A stretch of DNA of 64,000 nt, from positions 62,001 through 126,000 of the forward strand of contig JAHCLO010000015.1 in assembly GCA_026125285.1 (NCBI GenBank). The letters run 5' to 3'. Source of the stretch: Verrucomicrobiia bacterium. Lineage in GTDB: Bacteria > Verrucomicrobiota > Verrucomicrobiia > Limisphaerales > JADLHS01. The notes below the pieces were generated by a model that had not been told where the DNA came from, did no database searches, and saw only the letters and a program-made list of their open reading frames with translations. A program made the translations under genes and the position numbers. This document shows positions 8,880 through 18,531 of this stretch, piece after piece. Each line of letters begins with the position of its first letter. The stretch's first letter is position 1.

Positions 8880-9956
8880 TCAGGGTTTGGCGGCTTCCAG
8901 TTTCTCAATCATCTTTCGCAATTTGCGCAGGGCGATGTTTTGAATCTGCCGGACGCGCTCGCGAGTGACACCGAATTTCACGCCCACTTCCTCCAGCGTC
9001 TTCTCGGTGCCGCCATCGAGTCCGAATCGGTAGCGCAAGATCGTGGCTTCGCGGGGGTCGAGCTTGGTCACCATTTCCTGCAACATGCCCGTGACCGTTT
9101 TGCCTTCGAGCATCTCGTACGGCGTATCGGCGTTCTCGTCCTGCACCACTTCGGCAAAGTTGTTGGAGTCCTCGTCGCCAATCGGCGCATCCAGAGACGC
9201 GGGCCGAATGGCCGCCAGCCGCATCTGCGTCACGCGCGAGGTGGGCATGCCCAGTTCCTCGCCCAGTTCGTCGTCCGTCGGTTCGCGGCCCAATTCCTCC
9301 TGCAGGCGCATGGCAATGCGGCGCATCTTGGAAATCTTGTCCACCAGATGCACCGGCAGCCGGATGGTCTTGGACTGGTTGGCCAGCGCGCGTTTGATGG
9401 ATTGCTTGATCCACCACGAGCCGTAGGTGGAGAGTTTGCCGCCTTTGGATGGATCGAACCGCTCCACCGCTTTCATCAGACCGATGTTGCCCTCGCTGAT
9501 CAAATCCAGTAATGGCAGCCCGATGCCCTCGTAGTCGCGCGCAATCTTGACGACGAGCCGCAGGTTGGCCTTGATCATTTGCTCGCGGGCCTTCTTGTCG
9601 CCCTTCTTGATGCGCGCGGCGAGGACAATTTCTTCCTGCGGCGTGAGTAGCTTCACCTGCCCGATTTCGCGCAGGTAGAGCTTGATTGCCGTATCGCCAT
9701 CGTAACTGGCGCGCTCGCGTTCAGGAATGGGAGCCACGACCTCGGCGGCGGAGGGGATGGGAGGCGCTTCGGTGGGCGTCGGTCTGGCCAGTTCCTTGCG
9801 CTTGGACCTGCCGGGGGTGGGCGCGCTGCGAACTTTGAGTCTTGCTCGCTGCGCGGTCGGTAATTGGCGAGAACGAGAACCAGACGGTTTGCGGCCCGCC
9901 GTTTTGCGGGGCTTCGTGCGGCTGACGCTTTTCTTTTTCAGTTTGCTGCGAAGCAT
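8880..9956 (-). CDS. rpoD: Sigma-70 family RNA polymerase sigma factor (RpoD/SigA type)
   Basis: Region 1.2/2 is clear ([57 protein letters not shown]), as are region 3 and region 4.2 ([19 protein letters not shown]). The ATG at 9954-9956 gives about 358 residues; a TTG would extend it by 28. It lacks the acidic region 1.1 of E. coli RpoD. Instead there is a roughly 70-residue Arg/Lys/Pro/Ser-rich N-terminal extension. It could be the primary factor or a close RpoD/RpoS-like paralogue. Confidence 0.88.
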   Translation of the reverse strand: MLRSKLKKKSVSRTKPRKTAGRKPSGSRSRQLPTAQRARLKVRSAPTPGRSKRKELARPTPTEAPPIPSAAEVVAPIPERERASYDGDTAIKLYLREIGQVKLLTPQEEIVLAARIKKGDKKAREQMIKANLRLVVKIARDYEGIGLPLLDLISEGNIGLMKAVERFDPSKGGKLSTYGSWWIKQSIKRALANQSKTIRLPVHLVDKISKMRRIAMRLQEELGREPTDDELGEELGMPTSRVTQMRLAAIRPASLDAPIGDEDSNNFAEVVQDENADTPYEMLEGKTVTGMLQEMVTKLDPREATILRYRFGLDGGTEKTLEEVGVKFGVTRERVRQIQNIALRKLRKMIEKLEAAKP

Positions 9957-10065
9957 TTTGACCGGTTGAGAATTGTGTTTTGATCCCCGGGCCGCAAGCA
10001 AATTAACCCCACCGCTTTGCTGCCCTGCTTGGGATTTCAACTTCGGGATTGAGGTCAGCCGCGCT

Positions 10066-10752
10066 TCAACGACTATTCCGCGCCACGGTTATCCAGTATA
10101 GCAGTTGCAGCACGGAAGAAACCATCGCGGCCACGTAGGTGAGGGCGGCGGCGTTCAGCACTCGTCCCACGCCGATCGCTTCCTGACCGTGGATCAGTCC
10201 CAATCTCTGCAATTGCGCGCGGGCCCGGCGGCTGGCGTCGAACTCCACCGGCAGCGTGATGAGTTGAAACAGGGAAATGACCGCGAAGATGGCAATGATC
10301 AGTCCAATCATTTTGGAGAACCAGGCGCTGCCCAGGATGATTCCCAAAATGAAAATTGGCAGGTAGGCCTGACTGGCGATTTGCGTGGCCGGCACCATCC
10401 ACATCCGCCATTGCAGCGGCGCGTAAGCGGCCTTGTGTTGCAGCGCATGTCCTGCCTCGTGGGCCGCCACGCCCACGGAGGCGATGGCCTGACCATGAAA
10501 CACCTCGGACGACAGACAAAGCCGCTTTTTGATCGGATCGTAATGATCCGTGAGATGGCCCGGCACTTCTTGAATGGGCATCTGCGGGAGGCCGGCTTCG
10601 TCGAGAATGATTCGCGCCGCCTGGGCACCGGTCAGGCCCGAGTTCGTGCCCACGCGGATGTATTTCCGGTAGGTCGAACTCAGTTTGAACTGGGCATACA
10701 ATCCCAGCAATAGGCCGGGAATGATAAACATCCAGTAAATCGGATCAGGCAT
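10066..10752 (-). CDS. YugP-type membrane zinc metallopeptidase
   Basis: The 228-residue integral membrane protein has an N-terminal helix (YWMFIIPGLLLGLYAQF), the zinc motif AAHEAGHAL near residue 100, and a hydrophobic C-terminal half with two or three more helices. This matches the PF04298 neutral zinc metallopeptidases typified by B. subtilis YugP, whose substrate is not well established. About 240 bp without a gene separate it from upp; that stretch contains only a hairpin without a U tract. Confidence 0.85.
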   Translation of the reverse strand: MPDPIYWMFIIPGLLLGLYAQFKLSSTYRKYIRVGTNSGLTGAQAARIILDEAGLPQMPIQEVPGHLTDHYDPIKKRLCLSSEVFHGQAIASVGVAAHEAGHALQHKAAYAPLQWRMWMVPATQIASQAYLPIFILGIILGSAWFSKMIGLIIAIFAVISLFQLITLPVEFDASRRARAQLQRLGLIHGQEAIGVGRVLNAAALTYVAAMVSSVLQLLYWITVARNSR

Positions 10753-10996
10753 ATTGTAACCTCAATTCGCTTTACGAGGCCGGGTTAATCGAACCTTTTC
10801 CATAGCCTCTTTTGTCTCAGCATGGCTTTGACCGCTGAGACCGCAACCGCGTTCAATTAAGCCGGTAATGGTGGCTCATTGATTCCGCAGTGACACGAAA
10901 TCCGCGAACGCCCTCGTCGGTCCCACACTAAGATGTCCTGTTGCCGAGGAAGAATCCTGACCTTCAAGCAATGCTGGCGACTCACATTGTAAGCAG

Positions 10997-11620
10997 TCAC
11001 ACTCCAAATAGCCGATCGCCGGCATCGCCCAAGCCCGGCACAATGTATCCGCGCTCGTTGAGTTTGCGGTCTATGGCGGCGGTAAAAATCGGCAGCCTTG
11101 GATAATGTTCCCGCACGTGCCGGATGCCTTCGGGAGCGGCGACGAGATTGACGAGTCGCACCCGCTGACCGCCCAGTTCCGCGAGTAGGTCCATCGCGGC
11201 CACCGCGCTGCCTCCCGTGGCGAGCATGGGATCAATCAGGATCACTTCAAAGTTGCGCAGGTCCTTGGGCAGGCTCTTGTGATAAGACTGCGCCCGCAAA
11301 GTGGTTTCCTCCCGCTTGAGACCGATGAAACCCACCCGGGCGCTCGGGATCAATTGCAGAATGGAATCCAACATTCCCAGTCCGGCGCGCAGCACGGGCA
11401 CGAGCACGACCTCGCGACGCAACTTGAATCCCCGCGCCGCCGAGAGTGGGGTCTGCACCGCTGTCGGTTGCAGCGCGAACGAGCGGGTGGCTTCATAAAG
11501 CATGAGGGCGGCGACTTCGCTCAACACCCGGCGGAATTCCTGCGAACGCGTCCGTCTATCGCGCAACCGCGTGAGGTTGTGCTGCACCAGCGGATGCGTG
11601 ATGACGGTTACACCTTTCAC
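10997..11620 (-). CDS. upp: Uracil phosphoribosyltransferase
   Basis: It converts uracil and PRPP to UMP in pyrimidine salvage. The 207-residue length and the motifs fit: VLRAGLGMLDSIL, the PRPP loop IDPMLATGGSA, and the C-terminal uracil site YIVPGLGDAGDRLFG. The start is GTG, two nt after the sppA stop, so the genes are almost certainly co-transcribed and probably translationally coupled. Confidence 0.95.
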   Translation of the reverse strand: MKGVTVITHPLVQHNLTRLRDRRTRSQEFRRVLSEVAALMLYEATRSFALQPTAVQTPLSAARGFKLRREVVLVPVLRAGLGMLDSILQLIPSARVGFIGLKREETTLRAQSYHKSLPKDLRNFEVILIDPMLATGGSAVAAMDLLAELGGQRVRLVNLVAAPEGIRHVREHYPRLPIFTAAIDRKLNERGYIVPGLGDAGDRLFGV

Positions 11621-11622
11621 GG

Positions 11623-12753
11623 TCAGTGCAGGTACTCGGGAGAAAGGAAGTAGAGCCGGCCCGTTTCGAGTTTTGGGATTTCGATGCCCAAGTCAACCTT
11701 GAGCGCGCGGCCTTGGCTGTCACCGAAGATTCCAAACAGGTCGCCGAAGTCGTATCGTTGGCGGTACTCAATGAGATTGGCGTTACGGATGTCAGCCAGG
11801 GTCTTCGCCCGCTTGACGGCGACGTCAAAATTTCCGAGTTCGTCCACAAAACCCAGGTCATAGGCTTCCTTGCCTGACAGCACCCGGCCATCGGCATACT
11901 CCGACCAGTCCGATACCAACGTGCGGCCTTCGGCCTCATTGAGTTCAGCGGCGCTCTTACGGCCCTCGGCCACGACGTCTTTGAACCGGGCATACGTCTG
12001 GTCAATGAGCGCCTGCACCATCGCGCGCTCTTCCGGGGTGATCTGTTCCGGGTCCCGCGAGCCGCTGAGCATGTCTTTATAGCGGCCACTCTTGTACACG
12101 TTGGGCTGCAATCCCACCTTGTTCATCAGCCCCCGATAATTCCAGGCGCTCATGATCACGCCAATGCTGCCGGTGATGGTGAGTTCATTGGCCACAATCC
12201 ACTGGCACGGCGCGGAGATGTAGTAGCCGCCCGACGCGGCAAGCCCGCCCATGGAAACGATCACGGGTTTTCCCGACTTTTGCTGAAACTCCGCGAGGGC
12301 TTTGGCAATTTCATCCGAGGCCAGCACTTCGCCGCCGGGAGAATCCACCTTGAGCAGCACCGCCTTCACTTTGCTGTCCCGACTGGCGCGCTTGAGTTGC
12401 GCCTTGATGATGTCCACGCGGCTGTTGCCGCCGCGATCCACCATCTGACTACTGATGAGCCCATCCACCGGCACCACCACGATCTTGTTGGCGGAGTGGT
12501 TGTTCTCCAAGAGCACTTCATCGAGTCGGGGACCCGCAAACTGGGTCCGCACGCCTTGCACACGGAAAAGGCTCTCAAACATCTGACTGACGTTCATCAA
12601 GACGCTCAAGCCGAGCAACACCAGCAACACCAAAGCGAAAATCATCCATCCGCGGCTCTTGCGCGGGCGGGGCGGGGGCGCCGGCGGCGGCACGGGCGGT
12701 GGTGATGGTGTCACCGGAGATTCTAGTTGCGGGGGCAATGAAGTGGTGTCCAT
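11623..12753 (-). CDS. sppA: Signal peptide peptidase SppA (S49 family serine protease)
   Basis: The 376-residue membrane-anchored protease digests cleaved signal peptides. A Pro-rich cytosolic N-terminus (residues 10-33) leads into one transmembrane helix (MIFALVLLVLLGLSVLM). The S49 core has DSPGGEVLASDEIA and the nucleophile region MGGLAASGGYYIS. The length matches short, single-domain SppA (about 300-350) plus the tail, not the 600-residue E. coli form. It is upstream of upp in a two-gene operon. Confidence 0.92.
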   Translation of the reverse strand: MDTTSLPPQLESPVTPSPPPVPPPAPPPRPRKSRGWMIFALVLLVLLGLSVLMNVSQMFESLFRVQGVRTQFAGPRLDEVLLENNHSANKIVVVPVDGLISSQMVDRGGNSRVDIIKAQLKRASRDSKVKAVLLKVDSPGGEVLASDEIAKALAEFQQKSGKPVIVSMGGLAASGGYYISAPCQWIVANELTITGSIGVIMSAWNYRGLMNKVGLQPNVYKSGRYKDMLSGSRDPEQITPEERAMVQALIDQTYARFKDVVAEGRKSAAELNEAEGRTLVSDWSEYADGRVLSGKEAYDLGFVDELGNFDVAVKRAKTLADIRNANLIEYRQRYDFGDLFGIFGDSQGRALKVDLGIEIPKLETGRLYFLSPEYLH

Positions 12754-12851
12754 AACGCGCGCACCCTAGTCGAAAGTCTCGATTCGGGCAAGCCGATAAC
12801 CGGCGCCCCGGCGGTTGATCGGTGAGTTCACCGGCGGTGGTTTGGGCCGGG

Positions 12852-13739
12852 TTATTTAACCGGGACTTCCCGCCACAGCCAACGCAACGAATCCGGCAGA
12901 ATGGCGCCGCCATGCTTTCCATTGTGGGCGCCGTCGCCGAACACGAATTGGTAATCGTATTTGGCGAACTTCAACGCGGCCGCCATTTGCTGGTTGGCCA
13001 GCGGCCAGTTGCCGAACTCGTTGTCCAGGTCGTTCGCGCCGTCCTGGAGCAGGACGCGAATCGGCTTGGGCGGTGTCTTGCGGATCAAGGCGGGATAAAC
13101 GTGACCGCCGCGGATGTTGGTGAAGCTGCCGATGTGACTCAGCACTTTGCCGAACGCATCGGGTCGCTCCCAGGCCACCGTCCAGGCGCAGATGCCACCC
13201 GAACTCATGCCGCAAATCGCCCGGCGACGAGCGTCGGTAGCCAGGTTGTAGTGTTTGCCGACTTCCGGCAGGATCTCCTCCAGCAAGAACCGCGCGTATT
13301 GATCGCTCAAAGTGTCGTACTCGAAGCTGCGGTTGCGGCGCGGCGGTTTTCCGGGTTCCGGGGCGGGGATTTCTCCGGGATTGAGAAAGATGCCAATGAT
13401 CACTGGGAGTTCCTTTCTATGAATGAGATTGTCCAACACCACCGGCACCCGGAACTGGCCTTCGGCTTCCACGTAGCTGCCGCCGTCTTGAAACACCATC
13501 ACGCAGGCGGGAGTGGAGCCGTCGTATTGGACTGGAACATAGACCCAGTAATCGCGCACGGTGCCGGGAAAGATCCGGCTGGTCCAGCGGTGTTGCGTCA
13601 CGGTGCCGCGCGGCACGCCCGCTTGCACCATCGAGTCCTTGCCGAGTGGATAATCGTCAATCGCAAAACCCGCGGCCGGCGAGAACCAGGCGAGGGCCAA
13701 AGCGAGAGACAGCGCGCGCAACATGGTGCAAGTGGTCAT
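12852..13739 (-). CDS. Exported alpha/beta-hydrolase esterase (esterase D / Fes-like family)
   Basis: A signal peptide (residues 1-26, ending SPAAGFA) precedes a PF00756-type esterase fold. The nucleophile elbow is GMSSGG (near residue 177), preceded by [11 protein letters not shown], and [13 protein letters not shown] gives the acid region; a late His in [11 protein letters not shown] is the likely base. Relatives hydrolyse siderophore or feruloyl esters, and the substrate cannot be chosen here. It stands alone between sppA and a BioF-like gene. Confidence 0.8.
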   Translation of the reverse strand: MTTCTMLRALSLALALAWFSPAAGFAIDDYPLGKDSMVQAGVPRGTVTQHRWTSRIFPGTVRDYWVYVPVQYDGSTPACVMVFQDGGSYVEAEGQFRVPVVLDNLIHRKELPVIIGIFLNPGEIPAPEPGKPPRRNRSFEYDTLSDQYARFLLEEILPEVGKHYNLATDARRRAICGMSSGGICAWTVAWERPDAFGKVLSHIGSFTNIRGGHVYPALIRKTPPKPIRVLLQDGANDLDNEFGNWPLANQQMAAALKFAKYDYQFVFGDGAHNGKHGGAILPDSLRWLWREVPVK

Positions 13740-13769
13740 GCCGCAATACCGCGGACTGCCGCCCGGTTG

Positions 13770-14879
13770 TCAAAGCGGTTTTGCGGCATGGAACTTCGCG
13801 AACACCTCGATCAACCGGTCAAGTTGCCGGCGACTATGTTCGCTGGAAATGACAAAGCGATAATAACCGTTGGGCGGTCCGCCGGGGTAGCGCGTCAGCG
13901 GCGGCAGGATGTCCGCTGCCAGTAGCCGTTTCTGAAACGAGGCGGCTTCGCGCGCATTGCGCGGATGCCAGGACACAATCGGGCCGGGGGTTGCCGGCCC
14001 GGGCACGCCCGCCACCTGCAAGGCTTGCTTTACGTAACTGGCATTGTCGTTCAATCGCCGGCGCAGACTCTTGTCGCGCTGCAGAAGTTCGAGGGCGCGT
14101 ACTGCCCCCGCCGCCAGCGGCAAGGGCAGGGGAGTGCTGCCGACAAAGAGCCGGCTCCGAGTGACAAACCTCGCGCGCCATGCAGGCGAACACAAGATCA
14201 CGCCGCCATAAACGCCAAACGCCTTGCTCAACGTGACGTTCTGGATCACTCGGGTTCGGCTCACCCCGGCAACTTCAACCGCTCCCTTGCCGGTCTTACC
14301 CACCGTGCCTCCGCCGTGGGCATCGTCCACCAGGAGCAGGCCATCGCGGGGCAGCAATTTCAAGTACGCCCGCAGCGGTGCGACCGAGCCATCATGTGAA
14401 AACATGCCGTCCGTGAGCACGATGGGCCGGGCTTCACGTCCGCAGCGGCGCAAGGTGCGCGCATAATCTTCGATGTCCTGATGCTTGAAGGTCAGCACCG
14501 GGCAGTCCAGCAATTGCGCCGCATCCTTCAGGGCGATGTGGGCGCGTTCGTCGAGCAACGCGTGCGAGAACTGGCCCGCCAACGATTGCGCCACGACCAG
14601 GTCGCCGACGTAACCGGTGCTCACCAACAAGGCGGACTTGGCGCCAAAGAACTGGGTGATTCGTTTCTCCAGTTCCTGGTAGAGTTGATGATTGCCGGTG
14701 GTCAGGCGTGACGCGGCCACATTAAGTCCGTAGCGTCGCAGTCCTTCACGAATCGCTTGGTGGACAAGAGGATGACTGGCCAGCCGGAAATAATCGCACC
14801 CTCCATAGTAGGACAATTTACGGCCCCGCCAGCGTATGTAGGTGCGCTCCACCTGCTGGAGAGGTTCTGCTTCTCTCAT
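13770..14879 (-). CDS. BioF/KBL-like PLP-dependent aminoacyl-CoA synthase
   Basis: This is a fold-type I PLP enzyme of the alpha-oxoamine synthase family (8-amino-7-oxononanoate synthase, 2-amino-3-ketobutyrate CoA ligase), 369 residues. Visible motifs are GCDYFRLASHP, LLVDDAHGGGTVG, and the PLP-lysine segment NVTLSKAFGVYGG. No other biotin gene is nearby, so a role in biotin synthesis is possible but unproven. It could instead feed a lipid or secondary-metabolite pathway. Confidence 0.82.
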   Translation of the reverse strand: MREAEPLQQVERTYIRWRGRKLSYYGGCDYFRLASHPLVHQAIREGLRRYGLNVAASRLTTGNHQLYQELEKRITQFFGAKSALLVSTGYVGDLVVAQSLAGQFSHALLDERAHIALKDAAQLLDCPVLTFKHQDIEDYARTLRRCGREARPIVLTDGMFSHDGSVAPLRAYLKLLPRDGLLLVDDAHGGGTVGKTGKGAVEVAGVSRTRVIQNVTLSKAFGVYGGVILCSPAWRARFVTRSRLFVGSTPLPLPLAAGAVRALELLQRDKSLRRRLNDNASYVKQALQVAGVPGPATPGPIVSWHPRNAREAASFQKRLLAADILPPLTRYPGGPPNGYYRFVISSEHSRRQLDRLIEVFAKFHAAKPL

Positions 14880-14943
14880 GCGGGCTCAGTGTAGCAACCA
14901 GATTTGCCAGCGCGAGAAATCTCTTGCTGCGAGTTGCCCGGGC

Positions 14944-15312
14944 TCACGGTAGCAGCTCAATCGTGTCGCCCGGGGCCAGTAAGAAATCTTCCCCTCGCAG
15001 CAGCGCTTGCGGCTCCACCGGCAGTCGTTCCCCCCGGCGAATGATCACAATCTGACGCGGGTCGCGCGGCGAGGCGTAATCGGCGGCGACCAGGGCCTCC
15101 GCCAATGTGAGATCATCCATCCACGGAATCTCCGGGTTGCGCACACTGCCAATGACGCGGATGCTGGTTCGACGAGATTCGAGTAGTTGCGTCGTGGCGT
15201 GCTGCTGGCCGGCAGCGAATGCGGCCTGCGCCCGCGCCTCGGACTTGGCGCGGCTGACACAACCTCCCGCAGTCAGGGTGAGCAGCAACAGACCCAGTGA
15301 AAAGAGTCTCAT
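14944..15312 (-). CDS. Small lipoprotein with a single SLBB-like domain
   Basis: About 122 residues: a lipoprotein signal with lipobox LTAGGC, a short Ala-rich linker, then one domain with IRVIGSVRNPEIPW, LTLAEALVAADYASP and APGDTIELLP. This pattern matches the SLBB/Wza-type export family beta-grasp. The start at 15312 places the ATG after the mogA stop and makes a clean signal peptide. Full polysaccharide-export proteins also carry a Poly_export domain, which is missing here. It sits 8 nt after mogA. Confidence 0.7.
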   Translation of the reverse strand: MRLFSLGLLLLTLTAGGCVSRAKSEARAQAAFAAGQQHATTQLLESRRTSIRVIGSVRNPEIPWMDDLTLAEALVAADYASPRDPRQIVIIRRGERLPVEPQALLRGEDFLLAPGDTIELLP

Positions 15313-15320
15313 CGCTCCAT

Positions 15321-15803
15321 TCAACAACTGGTCGGTACTTCTTGCAAGACTTCGACGCAATGCGGAATCGCACCGGCAACGAAACTCAGGCACTCCACCG
15401 CGCCGCTTGGTTTGCCAGGCAGGCATACGACGAGCGTGCGATCCACCACGGCCGCTAGACAGCGCGAAAGAATCGCATGGCGGGTGAGCTTCAGGGACTC
15501 CAGCCGCATGACTTCGCCAAAGCCGGGCAGTTCGCGCACCGCAATCTCACGCACGGCTTCCGGCGTCACGTCGCGCCAAGCCACCCCCGTGCCGCCGGTG
15601 GTGAGGATAAGTTGGCAGCCGCGGGCGATGTGCTCGCGGATGGCGCGTTGAATTTCCCGTTTTTCGTCCGGCACCAGCGTTTCGGCGGCGACCTGCCAGC
15701 CGTGAATTGCGGATGCCTGCTTCAACGCCGGTCCGCCGAGGTCCTCGTATTCCCCGCGCGCGGCCCGGTCGGAAATGGTGATGATCCCGGTGGTAATTTG
15801 CAC
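15321..15803 (-). CDS. mogA: MogA/MoaB-family molybdopterin adenylyltransferase
   Basis: The 160-residue protein (GTG start) has the MoCF-binding signature LILTTGGTGVAWRDVTPEA and the second motif LPGKPSGAVECL. The family adenylylates molybdopterin before molybdate insertion; some MoaB proteins have weaker roles. moaC lies 86 nt upstream on the same strand, supporting a molybdenum-cofactor function. moaA, moaD and moaE are not in the window. Confidence 0.88.
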   Translation of the reverse strand: MQITTGIITISDRAARGEYEDLGGPALKQASAIHGWQVAAETLVPDEKREIQRAIREHIARGCQLILTTGGTGVAWRDVTPEAVREIAVRELPGFGEVMRLESLKLTRHAILSRCLAAVVDRTLVVCLPGKPSGAVECLSFVAGAIPHCVEVLQEVPTSC

Positions 15804-15889
15804 CGGTGGATTCTATTCGCTACGCCCGCTTGGGAAAGCGCGAAAGCGAAGCAGTGCATCACAGAACCACCGACGAAACATCTACGCCC

Positions 15890-16366
15890 TCACTTCTCCG
15901 ATCCCGCACCTGTGGCCTCTTTGGTTTTGGACACAAGGCGGATGCCAGTGATGCGCATGACTTTGTCCACCGCTTTGCACATGTCGTAAATCGTCAACGC
16001 CGCGACACTCACGGCCGTGAGTGCCTCCATTTCCACTCCGGTTTGCGCGGTAATCCGGGCCGTCGCCGTGATCAGTATTCGGTCCTGGCTCTTCGGCATT
16101 TCAAAATTCACCTCGCAATGCGTGAGGGGCAGGGGATGACACAGCGGAATCAACTCGCCAGTCTTCTTGGCGGCGAGAATACCCGCCAGCCGCGCGGCGG
16201 CCAGCACGTTGCCCTTGGCCACCGTGTGCGACTGGATGAGTGTGAGCGTGGCTTTGCGCAGACGGATTTCGCCGCGCGCCACGGCTTCGCGCCGCAACAC
16301 GGGCTTGGCCGAGATGTCCACCATGCTGGCTTCGCCTTGAGGATTGACGTGGGTGAGTTTGGCCAT
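15890..16366 (-). CDS. moaC: Cyclic pyranopterin monophosphate synthase
   Basis: MoaC makes cyclic pyranopterin monophosphate from the MoaA product. At 158 residues it is complete: MVDISAKPVLRREA near the start, the strongly conserved GELIPLCHPLPLTH, and GVEMEALTAVSVAALTIYDMCKA carrying the active-site region. It is followed by mogA on the same strand. Confidence 0.95.
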   Translation of the reverse strand: MAKLTHVNPQGEASMVDISAKPVLRREAVARGEIRLRKATLTLIQSHTVAKGNVLAAARLAGILAAKKTGELIPLCHPLPLTHCEVNFEMPKSQDRILITATARITAQTGVEMEALTAVSVAALTIYDMCKAVDKVMRITGIRLVSKTKEATGAGSEK

Positions 16367-16427
16367 GCGACTTTTTTATCGGGAATTCCGTGCCTGTCAA
16401 AACACTTTGCCAACGCTGCCGGTTCGA

Positions 16428-17216
16428 TTACGCACCGCGGGGCGGCGGTGCAACTGAAATGGAATGTTGCCACTCCCGAATCACGGCGCGCATTTGTTCG
16501 GCGGCGTTCAGTTTTGGTTTCACGTGCTTCAGGCTGAACCACGGCAACATGCCCAGCAGGTCGGGAGTGACAAGAATCTGTCCGTCGCAGTCCGGCCCGG
16601 CGCCGATGCCAATGGTTGGAATCGGGATGCGCCGGGAAATCTCCTGCGCCACGGGTGGAGTCACGAGTTCCAGCACGATGGCAAAGGCCCCGGCGGTCAC
16701 CAATGCATCCGCGTCCGTCAAGAGCGCCTGATGTTCGGGCGCTTTCTTCCCTTTGGTCCGATACCCGCCTTCCTCCTGCACGTGCTGGGGCAACATGCCG
16801 AGATGTCCGCAAAAAGGAATCCCGGCCTGCACAATCGCCTGAATCTGTTCGAGGATTTCGCGTCCGCCCTCGGCTTTCACGGCTTCCGCACCGGCTGCTG
16901 CCAAGCGGCGCGCGCTGTCCACGGCGCTGCCCGCGGTTTCGTAGGTGCGATACGGCAGGTCGGCCACGAGCAGCGCGCGTGGTTGCGCGCGGGCAGCGGC
17001 ACGGACGTGATGTTCCATTTCGGCCAAAGTCACCGAGGTGGTGTCGGGATAGCCCAGCACGACCATGCCCAGCGAGTCACCCACGAGAATGAAGGGAATT
17101 CCCACTTCATCCAGCAGGCGCGTCATCGGGAAATCGTAGGCCGTGAGGGCGGCAATCTTCTCGCCGCGCGCCTTCATGGTGCGGATGGTTTCAGCGGTGA
17201 CTTTGCTTTGGCGCAT
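16428..17216 (-). CDS. panB: 3-methyl-2-oxobutanoate hydroxymethyltransferase
   Basis: PanB catalyses the first committed step of pantothenate synthesis. The ATG at 17214-17216 gives about 262 residues; a longer open frame upstream reads through the kinase gene in another frame and was discarded. Conserved segments are ALTAYDFPMTRLLDE, FILVGDSLGMVVLGYPDT (metal and substrate site), HLGMLPQHVQEEGGY and TIGIGAGPDCDGQILV. It starts 41 nt after the kinase gene and runs in the same direction. Confidence 0.95.
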   Translation of the reverse strand: MRQSKVTAETIRTMKARGEKIAALTAYDFPMTRLLDEVGIPFILVGDSLGMVVLGYPDTTSVTLAEMEHHVRAAARAQPRALLVADLPYRTYETAGSAVDSARRLAAAGAEAVKAEGGREILEQIQAIVQAGIPFCGHLGMLPQHVQEEGGYRTKGKKAPEHQALLTDADALVTAGAFAIVLELVTPPVAQEISRRIPIPTIGIGAGPDCDGQILVTPDLLGMLPWFSLKHVKPKLNAAEQMRAVIREWQHSISVAPPPRGA

Positions 17217-17257
17217 GGCAGGGTTGGCGTCGGGCCGGCGGATTTCAACGGGGCATC

Positions 17258-18274
17258 TCAGCCGCGCTGGAAACTGGCCAGCAATTCCTCCGACGTGGCG
17301 GTGGCCGTGCCGATCTTGCCGACCACAATGCCCGCCGCGTGATTGGAAACAATCGCCGCCTCGATGGGTGAAGCCCCGGCGGCAATGGCGGCGGTGAAAG
17401 CCGCAATCACCGTGTCGCCCGCGCCGGACACATCGAACACTTCCTGCGCCAGCGTGGGAATGTGGAACGGTTTGTGGCCGCGCCGGCACAGCAACATGCC
17501 GGATTCGCTCAACGTGATCAGCAGCACTGCCGGGCGCAGTTCATGCAAGAGCTTCTCCGCCACCTGCAACAGATTGGGATCAGCGAGCGGATCGGCATGG
17601 CGCGTTTCATCGGGCAGGTTGGCCAGTTCAAACGCTTCCTTGCGATTGGGGGTGATGAGCGACAAGCCGGCCAGGTTCACGCGATGCGCCGGTTTCGGGT
17701 CGAGGCTCAACCAGACGCCGTGCTGGCGGCAAAGTTCCCGGAGTTGATCGAGCAACGATTGCGTGACCACGCCCTTGCCGTAATCACCCACGATGATCGC
17801 CGCCGTTTCCTGGATCTGCGCCTGGATCAGCGACACCAGCCGCCCGGTCGTGCGCGGGTCCAAACCGTCGCGGGCCTCCCGGTCAATCCGGACGACCTGT
17901 TGCTGATGCGCGACGATGCGAGTTTTGACGCTCGTGGGCCGAGATGAACTCCGCAGCAAACCGCGACAGCCGACATCCTGGGCTTTCAGCAGCACCTTGA
18001 GTTGGTCCGCGGCGACATCGTGTCCCACGGTGCCGAACAGTTCTGACGGCACCCGCAAGGCCGTGAGATTGCGGGACACGTTGGCCGCGCCGCCGGGCAT
18101 GAAACTCTCGCGCTGAAAATCCACCACCGGCACGGGCGCTTCGGGCGAGATGCGCGCCACGCTGCCCCAGATGAACTGGTCCAGCATGACGTCGCCGACG
18201 ACGAGGATGCGGGTTTGTCTGGCGGCGGCCAGAATTTGCCGCACCCGTCGAAGCTGTAACTGATTTCGTTTCAT
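17258..18274 (-). CDS. rfaE1: D-glycero-beta-D-manno-heptose-7-phosphate kinase (HldE N-domain / RfaE1 type)
   Basis: This PfkB-family kinase of about 339 residues has the HldE hallmark VVGDVMLDQFIWGSVARISPE near the N-terminus, GGAANVSRNL, the SLDPKP region, and the catalytic ATP motif DVSGAGDTVIAAF. It makes the activated heptose precursor for LPS inner core. It lacks the C-terminal cytidylyltransferase domain, so a separate adenylyltransferase is expected elsewhere. The ATG at 18274 was preferred to an upstream start that adds unrelated hydrophobic residues. Confidence 0.88.
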   Translation of the reverse strand: MKRNQLQLRRVRQILAAARQTRILVVGDVMLDQFIWGSVARISPEAPVPVVDFQRESFMPGGAANVSRNLTALRVPSELFGTVGHDVAADQLKVLLKAQDVGCRGLLRSSSRPTSVKTRIVAHQQQVVRIDREARDGLDPRTTGRLVSLIQAQIQETAAIIVGDYGKGVVTQSLLDQLRELCRQHGVWLSLDPKPAHRVNLAGLSLITPNRKEAFELANLPDETRHADPLADPNLLQVAEKLLHELRPAVLLITLSESGMLLCRRGHKPFHIPTLAQEVFDVSGAGDTVIAAFTAAIAAGASPIEAAIVSNHAAGIVVGKIGTATATSEELLASFQRG

Positions 18275-18414
18275 GTCCAGGTTGATGGCCGGGCAAACCG
18301 ACCGCACCCAGAAAACGCAAAACCCGGCAAAACGCCAGAGAAAATGCACAACCTCGCCGGGGACGGCGCATTTCAAATTCTCGGAATGGGGGAGCGCACG
18401 CGCTCTCGCGTGCG

Positions 18415-18438
18415 GCGGTTGACGCCCTCGTCAACCGC
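18415..18438. repeat. Palindromic repeat, family E (GCGGTTGACG stem)
   Basis: A perfect 10-bp stem GCGGTTGACG/CGTCAACCGC surrounds loop CCCT. The same element occurs at 50026-50049 in reverse orientation (loop AGGG). It is embedded in a GC-rich stretch containing GCGCGC runs, between the heptose kinase gene and the RHS island. Confidence 0.8.
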
Positions 18439-18531
18439 GCCGGTGCGCCGCCACGTTCGTTTCGACGCGCTGGCGCGCGTCGGTGCGGCTGCGCGGCACA
18501 GCCGAAGACACGCGAAGGCGCGTACGGTTTC

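Noticed and set aside
10814..10841. Hairpin GTCTCAGC/GCTGAGAC downstream of upp
   Set aside because: No U tract follows on either strand, and it has a 12-nt loop; not a supported terminator.
16421..16440. tRNA T-arm-like GGTTCGATTA
   Set aside because: No acceptor stem, anticodon arm or D-arm can be built around it, and it overlaps the panB 3' end.
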